A DNA stretch of 58,504 nt. It comes from Acidobacteriota bacterium (GTDB lineage: Bacteria; Acidobacteriota; Terriglobia; Acidiferrales; UBA7541). The DNA is taken from assembly GCA_013289955.1 (NCBI GenBank), contig JABCYZ010000040.1, positions 1 through 58,504 of the forward strand, given 5' to 3'. Positions within the stretch are counted from its first letter, which is position 1, and the number at the start of each line of letters is the position of its first letter. Below, one piece after another: positions 22,504 through 31,049 of this stretch. The notes under the pieces are model-generated. The model made no database searches, was not told the DNA's origin, and worked only from the letters and a program-made list of their open reading frames with translations. A program made the position numbers and the translations under genes.

Positions 22504-24937
22504 CCGCATTTTCAAAAACTATAACGAGACTGGCTCTCTCAGCGAGCAAGTCAATCTCTACGGTTTCATCGGCCAGAACGTTTTTCTCACAAAGACCGGA
22601 GAGGCCGGGGTGATCCTCGAAGTCCGAGGAGTCGACTTTGAGTGCCTCGACGCCGCTTCGATGGACGGTTTAACGAAGCGCCTGGAATCCGCATGGAAGC
22701 TGTTCGACGAGAACTACCGCGTCTACCAATATCTCTTCAAGCGCAACAATAAGTCCATCCCCTACAAACTCTACGGCAAACCCGTTGTAGACGCCGCGAT
22801 CAAGAATCGCATCACCTATCTCAGCAGCAAGGCCGATTCCCTCTTTTCCATGTCCATCTATTACGTGGTGCTCCACCAGGGATTTCCGGTCTCCCAAAAA
22901 ATCGGAAGCGCCCTTGCCGAGTTAAGGAGGAATCCAAGGAAGGCCCTTCACGCTCTTCGGGCGCATTTTTCTAGCCTGGGGCAGACCGTCATTCTTGGGC
23001 AGCACCTCGGCGAGGCCCAAGAGGCGCTTGTTCAAAAAGCCCGCAGTTTCATCCTGCAGGTCAGCGATTTCCTGGCTGTCCGGATTCTCGACAAACAGGA
23101 AGCCTTCCGCGTTCTCAAGAGAACGCTCAACTTTCACCCCGATAAACTCGAACTTGCCAAACTCAAGCACGACACCTTTCTCGACTACTACCTCCCCGAA
23201 TCTTCGCTCGAATGCCACCGCGGGCATCTCCGCGTGGACGATTACTACGTCAAGGTTTTGACGCTCAAAGAACCTTCCGCCCAGAGCTTTCCGCTGATCT
23301 TCCAACGCCTGCTCGAAGTCCAAGCGAACTATTACGTGGTGACCGAATGGAAGAAGGAAGATTCTGGCAAAATGCGCCGCGTCATCCAGGCCAGGCGCCG
23401 CCACTTTCACAACACCAAGCGGTCGTTCGCGAGCCAGGTCAGCATGAATGACACAGCTCCCGAGGATGTATTGCTCGACGACTCGAAGGAATCCCAGGTC
23501 CGGGAACTCGGCGATGGCCTCAAGGAGATCGAGCTGCACGGGAATTATTTTGGCCAGTTTTCCCTTACCGTCGTGATCTATGACCTGGACCTGAACAAAC
23601 TGGAACGGGCCTCAGCCGATTTCTACAAGATATTCAGCGTTCACGATGCCCAGCTTTATGAAGAGAAATACAACCTCCTGAACGCCTTTCTCGCGGCGGT
23701 TCCCGGCAACCACATCTTTAACCTGCGTTCGCTCTATCTGCTCAACACCAACTATGCGGATTTCTCGTTTCTCTTCAGCCTCGACTGTGGCGAACCGCGG
23801 AACCAGCATCTCCGGCAGGAATACCTCGCGGTGCTTGAGACGAACCATCACACCCCGTACTTCCTGAACCTCCATTACCGCGATGTGGCCCACACCATGA
23901 TTCTGGGCCGAACCGGAGCCGGAAAATCGTTTCTCCTGAATTTCCTCATCACCAATCTCCAGAAATATGACCCCCACACCTTCATCTTCGATCTCGGGGG
24001 AAGTTTTGAGAGCCTCACGCAGCTCTTCGGTGGTTCCTACGTTCGTGTGGGCCTTCGATCCGGGGATTTCCGAATCAATCCGTTCTCGCTGCCACCCACG
24101 AAGGAGAATCTCGATTTTCTCGCTCTGTTCCTGAGAGTCCTGATTCAGGGGCAGAGAGGAACCGAGATCGACCCCGCCACCGAACGCGACCTCTTCCACC
24201 AGGTGGAGAACCTGTATGCGGTGGATCCGGCGCTGCGCACGCTGGGCGTGCTGGCAAACACGCTCGGGCGCGACATCGCGGGCCGCCTCTCGAAATGGAC
24301 CCGGGGCGGCCAGTTCGGATTCCTTTTCGACAACGCGGAGGACACGATTTCGTTCTCCCGCTTTCAGTGCTTCGACTTCCAGCGCATGAGCCAGTACGAG
24401 GAGCTCTTGGAACCGTTGCTGTTCTATATCCTGCATCGCGCCAATGCCGTCATCGCCGACCGGCAGATCACCTCCGTGTTCAAGGCGTTTTTCATCGACG
24501 AGGCCTGGGTCTTTCTTAAGAACCCCGCGATTCAACGGTACGTGGTCGAAGCCCTCAAGACCTGGCGCAAGCACAACGCGGCGATGGTCGTCTCGACGCA
24601 GTCCCTCGATGAGCTCAAGCGCTCGGAGATCCTCGACGTGATCATCGAAAGCTGCGCCACAAAAATCTTCCTCGCGAATCCGGATATGGACCGCGAACTC
24701 TACAGACGCCAGTTTCACTTGAACGAGTCCGAAGTCGAGCTGATCTCGGGCCTCATCCCCAAACAGCAATTCCTGATCAAGACGCCGGAACTAGCGAAGG
24801 TCGCGAATCTCAACGTGGATACCAGGAGCTATTGGCTCTACACGAATGACCCATACGATAACAAGAAACGAAAAGAGGCTTTCGAAACCTACGGCTTCGA
24901 GAAGGGCCTCGAAGTCCTGGCGGGGGCGCAGCCGTGA
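22490..24937 (+). CDS. virB4: VirB4/TrbE-type secretion ATPase
   Basis: 815 residues. The N-terminal half is the CagE/TrbE/VirB domain (about 1-440), ending before the RecA-like ATPase half with Walker A GRTGAGKS (473-480), Walker B FFIDEAW (667-673) and a following VVSTQSLDEL motif. VirB4 energises pilus biogenesis and substrate transfer at the inner membrane. ATG 22490 has GAAGGGAT ahead; an in-frame start 21 nt earlier is less likely. Length and motifs are those of a full, active enzyme. The stop overlaps the next start by 4 nt (GTGA). Confidence 0.95.
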   Translation: MLRLSRIFKNYNETGSLSEQVNLYGFIGQNVFLTKTGEAGVILEVRGVDFECLDAASMDGLTKRLESAWKLFDENYRVYQYLFKRNNKSIPYKLYGKPVVDAAIKNRITYLSSKADSLFSMSIYYVVLHQGFPVSQKIGSALAELRRNPRKALHALRAHFSSLGQTVILGQHLGEAQEALVQKARSFILQVSDFLAVRILDKQEAFRVLKRTLNFHPDKLELAKLKHDTFLDYYLPESSLECHRGHLRVDDYYVKVLTLKEPSAQSFPLIFQRLLEVQANYYVVTEWKKEDSGKMRRVIQARRRHFHNTKRSFASQVSMNDTAPEDVLLDDSKESQVRELGDGLKEIELHGNYFGQFSLTVVIYDLDLNKLERASADFYKIFSVHDAQLYEEKYNLLNAFLAAVPGNHIFNLRSLYLLNTNYADFSFLFSLDCGEPRNQHLRQEYLAVLETNHHTPYFLNLHYRDVAHTMILGRTGAGKSFLLNFLITNLQKYDPHTFIFDLGGSFESLTQLFGGSYVRVGLRSGDFRINPFSLPPTKENLDFLALFLRVLIQGQRGTEIDPATERDLFHQVENLYAVDPALRTLGVLANTLGRDIAGRLSKWTRGGQFGFLFDNAEDTISFSRFQCFDFQRMSQYEELLEPLLFYILHRANAVIADRQITSVFKAFFIDEAWVFLKNPAIQRYVVEALKTWRKHNAAMVVSTQSLDELKRSEILDVIIESCATKIFLANPDMDRELYRRQFHLNESEVELISGLIPKQQFLIKTPELAKVANLNVDTRSYWLYTNDPYDNKKRKEAFETYGFEKGLEVLAGAQP

Positions 24938-25143
24938 TCCCCGTTTGCCGCCTCTTCGAGGAAGCCTACCTTCCGGATGCAATGTGTCTGTTTCTGCCTC
25001 TCTTCCTCAGCGCAGCCTTCCCTGCGCTCGTTCTGGCGGTGCAGTCGTTCGCGGGGATTTTTTCCGACCGTAACCGGAGTTTCGAGCAACCCCAAAATCC
25101 ATCTCCGAAGGAGCATCTCGATGAAACGTATCTTTTGCAATAA
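24934..25143 (+). CDS. Small membrane protein between virB4 and virB9
   Basis: 69 residues from GTG 24934, which overlaps the virB4 stop by 4 nt, and it overlaps the virB9 start by 23 nt. One hydrophobic segment (about 17-42, AMCLFLPLFLSAAFPALVLAV) is followed by a polar tail. It is in the place where a VirB7 or other accessory protein might be expected, but there is no lipobox at a signal-peptide end. No family recognised. The tight overlaps support it being real; the frame could also be open by chance. Confidence 0.4.
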   Translation: MIPVCRLFEEAYLPDAMCLFLPLFLSAAFPALVLAVQSFAGIFSDRNRSFEQPQNPSPKEHLDETYLLQ

Positions 25144-25966
25144 GAGGCCCGGCCTTTCCGTTCCTATCCTCACGGTCATTCTTCTTGGCGTTGCCTCCTT
25201 CAGCGCGAATGCCGCGACGGAAGCCACCGCGCGTGTCGTTAGGTACGCGAAGGAAGACATTGTTCCCGTCAAAGCCAAGCTCCGGTTCTCGACTCTCATC
25301 ATCCTGCCCGCGGACGAAGAGATCCTCGATTTCACCACCGGTGACACGGAATTCTGGGTCATCAACGGAGTTCACAACCTCTGCTACGTGCACCCGGCCC
25401 AGGCCGGCATTCGCAGCAACTTGAATCTCATCACGGCGAGCGGGAACGTCTATTCGTTCCTGCTGACAGAAATCAGCAACCAGCCAAATACGGAACCCGA
25501 CCTCAAGCTCTTCGTCGAACCAAAGGAAAGTTCCGGTGCCGCTCTCGGCCCGGGGCTCCGCGGTTATGTCAGTGCAGGAGAAGCCCAGGCCTATAAAAAG
25601 GAGCTTGAAACCTTACGGGCGCAGACGGCCGAGCAGATTCACGCCGCCGAGGCCCAGTCCACCGAGCAGGTCAACCATTTCCGCTCCAGTTATGCAACAA
25701 GACTCCAATTTGATTACCCGCTCGATCCGAAAGCAGGACGCGAACCGTTTCTGGTTTCGGCCATCTATCACGACGACTCGTTCACATACATCAAGTGCAC
25801 CGCACGGGAAAAACCAGCGCTCTATGAAATCAAGGACGGCAAACCGAATCTGATTTCTTTCCAGCTTGAGAACGGCGTGTACATCGCGCCAAAAATCATC
25901 GACAACGGCTACCTTGCCGTCGGCAATAAGAAACTACCCTTCCGGCGCCTCGTTACGGCGAATTGA
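25121..25966 (+). CDS. virB9: VirB9/TrbG-type outer-membrane complex protein
   Basis: 281 residues. Signal peptide about 1-33 (LTVILLGVASFSANA), then the N-terminal beta-rich domain with LRFSTLIILPADEEILDFTTGD and WVINGVHN, a linker rich in Ala, Gln and Glu (about 155-195), and a C-terminal domain with REPFLVSAIYHDDSFTYIK and NGYLAVGNKKLPFRRL, the usual VirB9 ending that contacts VirB10 and VirB7. ATG 25121 has GAAGGAG 7 nt upstream. virB10 starts 10 nt after the stop. The helical linker between the two domains is longer than usual. Confidence 0.9.
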   Translation: MKRIFCNKRPGLSVPILTVILLGVASFSANAATEATARVVRYAKEDIVPVKAKLRFSTLIILPADEEILDFTTGDTEFWVINGVHNLCYVHPAQAGIRSNLNLITASGNVYSFLLTEISNQPNTEPDLKLFVEPKESSGAALGPGLRGYVSAGEAQAYKKELETLRAQTAEQIHAAEAQSTEQVNHFRSSYATRLQFDYPLDPKAGREPFLVSAIYHDDSFTYIKCTAREKPALYEIKDGKPNLISFQLENGVYIAPKIIDNGYLAVGNKKLPFRRLVTAN

Positions 25967-25976
25967 GGAGCCTCTG

Positions 25977-27233
25977 ATGAACCAACCGACCGGAGCTGCC
26001 CAGGTTCAGGAGAAGGCGCCCAGACCCCCAGGTCTTCTGCCGAAAAACATCCAGCCCTGGATCCTCCTGGGACTCGCCTTTCTCATGGTCGTCATCATGT
26101 GGCTGACCGGGGGCACGAAACCTCCGGCCCCGGCCAGAGGAGCGTTCCCTGCCGCGCCTGTACAGGCACCCCTGGAAGTCAACGAAACAAAGATCGCCGA
26201 GATGCAGAGCCGTATCCAGGACCTGCAGCGCCAGCAACTTCTCGCGCAGACCGCGCTCGCGCAGCAAACCCGTTCGCTCGCAGCTGTCCCGCAGGATTCC
26301 CCGGAGTCCCATCCACCAGGTGCGGCTGGCACCGGCGAGCAACGACCCGAGGAAGATCCGATCCAGGCGGAGCGGAAACGCCGCGCCTATATTTCGCTGT
26401 TTAGGTCGAATGTCGCCCTGAGCTACCGGAAAACACCGACCACTGCTCCAGGCCCCATAACGGAAACGCCACCAGTGGTTCCCCTCCCTCCTGGACCGGA
26501 CACCTCCGAACTCTTGAAAGGGATGCAGCCTGGTTCGATTTCTCCCGTGCTGGTTCGCAGCGATTCCGGCGAAACCGCCAAGGATCGAAAGGAGGAACGA
26601 AGAAATCCTGCCGCCGTCTCGGCCGCCTCCGCTAGTGCGGCGGCAGGAAAAACCTACCTGCTGTTTGAAGGAACCATTCTCGAAACGGTTCTCATCAACC
26701 GGCTCGACGGGGGCTTTGCCGGCCCCGTCGAGTGCCTGCTTTCCACCGACGTTTATTCGAACGACCGCCAGCACCTGCTGATTCCAGCAGGCTCGAAACT
26801 TCTTGGGGAAACCAGGAAGGTGGACACCTTCGGCCAGACCCGTCTGGCCGTCGTCTTCCATCGCGCGCTCATGCCCGACGGGTATTCCGTCAGCCTCGAC
26901 CAATTCAAGGGGCTCAACCAAATCGGCGACACCGGTCTTCGAGACCAGGTCAACAACCACTACCTCCGCATCTTCGGCGTCTCGCTTGCCGTCGGAGCGC
27001 TTGGAGCAGCCGGCGAAGCCGGCACAGGAGGCGCACTCAACGCGACTGGGAGCGACCTCCTGCGTCAGGGATTCGCCGCCAGCACGGCGCAGTCCGCATC
27101 GCAGATTCTCGACAAGTTTCTCAATGTCATGCCCAAGGTGACGATTCGGGAGGGTCACCGGGTGAAAGTCTATCTCGCGGGCGATCTCGCGTTGCCCGAT
27201 TACCTCAACCACAAAATGCCTTCCGATCTCTAG
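25977..27233 (+). CDS. virB10: VirB10/TrbI-type channel protein
   Basis: 418 residues. A short cytoplasmic N-terminus, a single membrane helix (about 27-45, PWILLGLAFLMVVIMWL), a coiled coil (about 70-100), a long Pro/Ala-rich periplasmic region, and the conserved C-terminal barrel domain (about 225-418) with LFEGTILETVLINRLDGG, LLIPAGSKLLGE and VKVYLAGDLALP. VirB10 spans from inner to outer membrane and gates the channel. TGAGGAG overlaps the virB9 stop and serves ATG 25977. Confidence 0.93.
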   Translation: MNQPTGAAQVQEKAPRPPGLLPKNIQPWILLGLAFLMVVIMWLTGGTKPPAPARGAFPAAPVQAPLEVNETKIAEMQSRIQDLQRQQLLAQTALAQQTRSLAAVPQDSPESHPPGAAGTGEQRPEEDPIQAERKRRAYISLFRSNVALSYRKTPTTAPGPITETPPVVPLPPGPDTSELLKGMQPGSISPVLVRSDSGETAKDRKEERRNPAAVSAASASAAAGKTYLLFEGTILETVLINRLDGGFAGPVECLLSTDVYSNDRQHLLIPAGSKLLGETRKVDTFGQTRLAVVFHRALMPDGYSVSLDQFKGLNQIGDTGLRDQVNNHYLRIFGVSLAVGALGAAGEAGTGGALNATGSDLLRQGFAASTAQSASQILDKFLNVMPKVTIREGHRVKVYLAGDLALPDYLNHKMPSDL

Positions 27234-27261
27234 AAGGCAGGAAAGAGAGGACGAAAGTTCG

Positions 27262-28083
27262 ATGAAAAAGAAAATTCCGGCAGTTCTCCTGGTTCTGATT
27301 CTCTCCGTCGCTACCGCCACCGCACAACTTGGCAGCGGGATTGTGTATGACCCGACCAACTACCAAAACGCGATCCTCCGCTACCAGCAGTTGCAGCAGC
27401 ACCTCGTCGAACTGCAGAAGAGCTACGCGCAGATCACCAACCAACTCAATCTCGCCGTGCAAATGGCTCAGTTCGTCAAAAACATGCCAGCTCGCTACCG
27501 CGCGCTCTTTTCGCAGTGGCGCAATGTGACTTCGCCGGACACTTTCGGAAACACCGGCTCCTGGATCAGCGGCATCAACTCCGGCCTGCTTCCCAATATC
27601 AACGCCGGCTACCAGAGGTCCACAACCCAACTGCTTCCCTACCGCCCGGACCACCTCTCCGGCATGGACCCTTTCGAGCTGGAGCGCGTGCAGTCCCAAT
27701 ACGCGTCCGTCGAACTCGTGGACGGCGCGAACGTGAACGCCATGGCCACCATCGGCTCCATCCGGGGCAGCGCCCAGGATATCCAGGCGCAGATCGGCAA
27801 CCTCGAACAGGACTCGTTCTCCGGCGACTCCGGTCTCAACAGCGAAGTCTCCGTCCTGAACAAGATCAATGCGGCCGGAGTGTTAACCCTCCGCACCGTC
27901 CAGGACTCGAACAAAATCCTCGCCTCTCTTCTCGAAATGCAAACGATTATCGCCAAGCAGCAGCGCGAGTCCATGACCAACAGCATCAATGCCGACATCC
28001 AGCGCCAAGCCAGCCTCGCCGCCAACATGACGCAGATGACCGGCACGTTGACCAATTCACTTCAAAACTTCCGCATGCCGTAG
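27262..28083 (+). CDS. virB5: VirB5/TrbJ-type minor pilin / periplasmic protein
   Basis: 273 residues. Signal peptide (about 1-21, ending TATAQ), then an almost wholly helical protein: YDPTNYQNAILRYQQL near the mature start, coiled segments with many Gln, and a C-terminal helix AKQQRESMTNSINADIQRQ. This is the TrbJ pattern, a pilus-tip or adhesion subunit placed with VirB2. ATG 27262 has AAGAGAGGA upstream. The order B9-B10-B5 differs from the usual B5-B6-B8-B9-B10. Confidence 0.85.
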   Translation: MKKKIPAVLLVLILSVATATAQLGSGIVYDPTNYQNAILRYQQLQQHLVELQKSYAQITNQLNLAVQMAQFVKNMPARYRALFSQWRNVTSPDTFGNTGSWISGINSGLLPNINAGYQRSTTQLLPYRPDHLSGMDPFELERVQSQYASVELVDGANVNAMATIGSIRGSAQDIQAQIGNLEQDSFSGDSGLNSEVSVLNKINAAGVLTLRTVQDSNKILASLLEMQTIIAKQQRESMTNSINADIQRQASLAANMTQMTGTLTNSLQNFRMP

Positions 28084-28126
28084 GTGTGCGGAGCCAGACG
28101 CCCGGGCGTCGAAGGAGCTGACGGCA

Positions 28127-28963
28127 GTGCAAACCGACTATCTGCAGTACATCTTCCAAGCCATCAACGCCTTGCTTACCCGAAATCTCGGCTTCTTCGA
28201 CGCCATGGGCCAGAGTCTTTTCCGCTCCTTCGCCACCATCCTTATCGCCTGGTACGGCATCAAATCCGCTCTCTCTGCTGCCAGCGGCAAGTCTCCCTTC
28301 CACTTCGACAATTTCGCGAGCTTGCTTCTGACCATCAGCTTCGGCTTTGCCATGATCAACTACTACAACACCCCCATACCGGGCGTCGCGGTCAGCTTCC
28401 ACAATCTTGTCACCGATGAAGCGCAGTTTTTGTCGGCCCAGATCGACCAGGCACAACTCCAGACGGTGGTAGCGCAAGTTGCGGATTTCGAATCGCGTAT
28501 GGACTCTCCAACGTGGGGAGACATTCTAGGAACCGCCATCTACGTCATTGTGACGATCTTGCTCGCCACGGCCCAGGCCGTGGCGATCGTGGTCATTGCC
28601 TACGGATTCATTGCCACCGCGGTTTGCGTTCTGGTGGGGCCGGTCTTTGTCCCGTTCTTTATTGTTCCGAAGATGGAGTGGCTCTTCTGGGGCTGGTTCC
28701 GCTGCTTTATCCAATATGCTTTCTACCAGGTCATCGCCGCGGCCGTAGTTTTTATCATTGGAAATCTCATGCTCGGCGCTTTGCGCCTCCCGCCCGCGGG
28801 CACGCTCTCGACCGTGCAGCTCATTGCCTGGTTTCCGGTCCTCTTCATTACGTTCCTCGCTTCAATCTATACCCTGCTCAAGGTACCGGCACTGACCAAT
28901 CACATTTTCAGCGGCACCGCCGGCGGGTCTTCCGCCGGAATCATCGGAAGGGTTTTTGAATGA
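28127..28963 (+). CDS. virB6: VirB6/TrbL-type polytopic inner-membrane protein
   Basis: 278 residues with five or six membrane helices (about 33-52, 65-82, 138-160, 162-183, 200-220, 235-255) and a Gly/Ser-rich tail. The segment between helices 2 and 3 is a periplasmic loop. This matches VirB6/TrbL, part of the inner-membrane pore. GTG 28127 follows AAGGAG by about 10 nt. The final ATGA overlaps the start of virB8. Confidence 0.85.
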   Translation: MQTDYLQYIFQAINALLTRNLGFFDAMGQSLFRSFATILIAWYGIKSALSAASGKSPFHFDNFASLLLTISFGFAMINYYNTPIPGVAVSFHNLVTDEAQFLSAQIDQAQLQTVVAQVADFESRMDSPTWGDILGTAIYVIVTILLATAQAVAIVVIAYGFIATAVCVLVGPVFVPFFIVPKMEWLFWGWFRCFIQYAFYQVIAAAVVFIIGNLMLGALRLPPAGTLSTVQLIAWFPVLFITFLASIYTLLKVPALTNHIFSGTAGGSSAGIIGRVFE

Positions 28964-29631
28964 ACAACGACGCGAGTTTCTGCGATGCCAAGCGCCTCTA
29001 TCTCGAACAGTACGGTGATCCCTTGGTGACCAACACCTATCTCAAGATTGCCCTCGCGCTTGTGTCCGTCGTTTGTGTGGCGCTGGCGCTCATCGACCTC
29101 CGGACTATTCGCACCTTCCAGAACTTCCGCCCGCTGATCATCCGCATCGACGATCTGGGGCGCGCCGAAGCCATCAACTATCACAACCTTGAGTACAAGC
29201 CCCAGGACGCCGAAGCGAAGTATTTTCTCTCCCAGTTTTCGAACCTCTATTACCGCCGCAACCGCTACACGATTCAGGATGACTTCTCGAAGTCCCTCTA
29301 CTTCCTCGACGGCAAGCTCGCCAACGGCATCCTCTACGCTTACCGCAAGGACGACATCATCAAGAAATTCATCACCAATACCGCCGCGCCCGAGATCGAT
29401 GTGGACGTGAAGAAAGTCGCACTCGAAGAAATGCAAACCCCGCCCTTCCGCGCTCGCGTGGACTTCTACATGGTCTATTACTCACCGGCCGACCATAGCG
29501 AGCTGAAGCGCGATCTGTACACTGCGAACTTCGTCTTCCTGTTCAGGTCACAGGTGCCCAACGAGCTGATCCCGATCAACCCGCTCGGAATGACTATCAC
29601 GTACTTCCGCGAAGACCAGGCCTTCAAATGA
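28960..29631 (+). CDS. virB8: VirB8/TrbF-type assembly protein
   Basis: 223 residues. A short cytoplasmic part (DASFCDAKRLYLEQYGDPLV), one membrane helix (about 28-47), then the periplasmic VirB8 fold with IIRIDDLGRAEAINYH, an ISQF-like segment LSQFSNLYYRRNRYTIQDDF and a C-terminal RSQVPNELIPINPLGMTITYFREDQAF. VirB8 nucleates assembly by contacting B6, B9 and B10. It overlaps both neighbours by 4 nt (ATGA at each end). Confidence 0.9.
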   Translation: MNNDASFCDAKRLYLEQYGDPLVTNTYLKIALALVSVVCVALALIDLRTIRTFQNFRPLIIRIDDLGRAEAINYHNLEYKPQDAEAKYFLSQFSNLYYRRNRYTIQDDFSKSLYFLDGKLANGILYAYRKDDIIKKFITNTAAPEIDVDVKKVALEEMQTPPFRARVDFYMVYYSPADHSELKRDLYTANFVFLFRSQVPNELIPINPLGMTITYFREDQAFK

Positions 29632-29837
29632 ATCTCCTGACCCTGGCTCAGAGCGAAGAGGTCCGGGTCCGCCACCAGGCAACCTCGGCCGAACCTCAGC
29701 ACGGCGATTCCTCGTTCCTTCGGCGGTCCTCCCGGCTCGAGGCCCTCCCCTGCCCCCTTGCAGCTGCCTCCCCGCTCCGGGAAGCAACGGAGAGTCACGG
29801 AAAAAACACAGCTGCGTTTCTCGGAGACTTCGGGTGA
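29628..29837 (+). CDS. Small polar protein between virB8 and a membrane protein gene
   Basis: 69 residues, MNLLTLAQSEEVRVRHQ at the start, rich in Arg, Ser and Ala, without membrane helix or signal peptide. It is not recognised. The ATG overlaps the virB8 stop by 4 nt and its own stop overlaps the next GTG by 4 nt, the same coupling used throughout the locus, which is the only evidence that it is translated. Confidence 0.45.
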   Translation: MNLLTLAQSEEVRVRHQATSAEPQHGDSSFLRRSSRLEALPCPLAAASPLREATESHGKNTAAFLGDFG

Positions 29838-30127
29838 TTGCCAACGTCCTGCTCCTCACCATCGCCATCCTCCTCGCATTGGGTTTCTGGCTCATGGGCG
29901 AGCTGAGATTCTTCGTCCCCTACAAACTCGTTCTTTGGCGGGCGTACGCGACCCCCATCCTTATGTATATAGGGCTTCTATCGGCCAATGTGTTTGCCGC
30001 CGCCTTTGGTCTCAGCCGCAAGTTCTTCCTCAAGGACACGGGGCGAAAACTCTCCCATCTCGACAAGCAGCTTCATCGAGGCCAGACCGACGTGCCCGCA
30101 CCGCCATTCGAGGAGGAGGCCGATTGA
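29834..30127 (+). CDS. Two-helix small inner-membrane protein of the conjugation locus
   Basis: 97 residues from GTG 29834. Two hydrophobic helices (about 3-20 and 38-60) and a charged cytoplasmic tail (FLKDTGRKLSHLDKQLHRGQ). Not assigned to a VirB family. It lies between the virB8 side and the DNA-processing side of the operon, so it might be an adaptor for the coupling protein, in the way TraM- or TrbH-like proteins are in other systems; that is a guess from place only. Confidence 0.65.
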   Translation: MIANVLLLTIAILLALGFWLMGELRFFVPYKLVLWRAYATPILMYIGLLSANVFAAAFGLSRKFFLKDTGRKLSHLDKQLHRGQTDVPAPPFEEEAD

Positions 30128-30128
30128 A

Positions 30129-31049
30129 ATGTCTCGAGGTCACCAACCCGAAGATCGGCTCGATCCACGAGTGGCTTCCGAGGACCGGGAACCCAGCCCC
30201 GGTGATTCACCCGGACCCCGTGAGGTGCGCGAGCGGGCATCGAGCGACGGGCCGCAATCGCCGGGTCCCGCGCCGGATCGCGTCGCCTCTCGCCCGGCAG
30301 AACCGCCGACCGTCTACGAACTTCGCGGCCGCACCTATCGCCTGCGGAACTCTGAAGTCAGAACGATGGTGGAGCTTGGAAAATTCCGCGCCGTGGCCAG
30401 CAAGGATCTGGCGGAATTCGCCTATGACGGCAACAAGGATCGCATGAGCCCTGACCTCGAAAATCTCTTTCGCAGGGGCTTTATCGATATGAAGTCCATC
30501 CCCCATGAGCTGATGGGTTCGCGACAGATCCTCACCCTGACCAAAAACGGACACCGCTTTCTGGACGAAACGCAAAGTACTGCCAAGAGTCAGGCCCTCT
30601 ACCACGGATATACGAAGCCTCGCGAAGCCCATCACGATGCAGACCTCTACCGGCTCTATCAAAAGGCAGCCGCAAAGATCAGAGGTCAGGGAGGACGAAG
30701 CCTTCGTGTCGTCCTCGGCTACGAATTGAATAAGCGTCTCTTGCGCGATCTCGAGAAGCTTGGCGAAGACCGCAAGTCTGCCCCTGCCAAAGATGCGGTC
30801 GCCGACGCGCACGGGTTGAAGGTTGTAGGAGAAAAGATTCCCGTCCCGGATGTTCGGATCGAATACGAAACCCGTGATGGCGAGCGCGCTCGCGTGGACC
30901 TCGAGCTGGCCACCGGCCACTACCGCCTTCAGACTCTGGCCGAAAAAGTCCTCGCGGGTTTCTCGATCTACGCCCATGCCGACGAGGCCTCGAAGCTGCG
31001 CAGGATACTGGACCAGCGTGAATTGACGGCGGAGATTCTCTCGCTATGA
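30129..31049 (+). CDS. Winged-helix protein resembling replication-relaxation proteins
   Basis: 306 residues. A disordered Pro/Asp/Arg-rich N-terminus (1-60) is followed by a winged helix (about 62-148: RLRNSEVRTMVELGKFRAV, LENLFRRGFIDM, ILTLTKNGHRFL). The C-terminal domain has VPDVRIEY (P240-D241), RVDLELATGHY (D257, E259) and LAEKV (K273), close to the PD...E...K arrangement of the replication-relaxation family and reminiscent of nuclease folds. Such proteins act in plasmid replication or DNA relaxation. Here it stands between secretion and coupling genes, in a locus with no standard relaxase. The stop overlaps the next ATG by 4 nt. Assignment is by eye. Confidence 0.6.
   Translation: MSRGHQPEDRLDPRVASEDREPSPGDSPGPREVRERASSDGPQSPGPAPDRVASRPAEPPTVYELRGRTYRLRNSEVRTMVELGKFRAVASKDLAEFAYDGNKDRMSPDLENLFRRGFIDMKSIPHELMGSRQILTLTKNGHRFLDETQSTAKSQALYHGYTKPREAHHDADLYRLYQKAAAKIRGQGGRSLRVVLGYELNKRLLRDLEKLGEDRKSAPAKDAVADAHGLKVVGEKIPVPDVRIEYETRDGERARVDLELATGHYRLQTLAEKVLAGFSIYAHADEASKLRRILDQRELTAEILSL

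Noticed and set aside
23612..24769. Long open frame (385 codons) on the minus strand inside virB4
   Set aside because: It is the antisense shadow of a well-conserved ATPase gene, has no ribosome binding site and a composition unlike real proteins.
25953..27359. 468-codon minus-strand frame across virB10
   Set aside because: Complete overlap with virB10, no family resemblance, antisense shadow of a high-GC gene.
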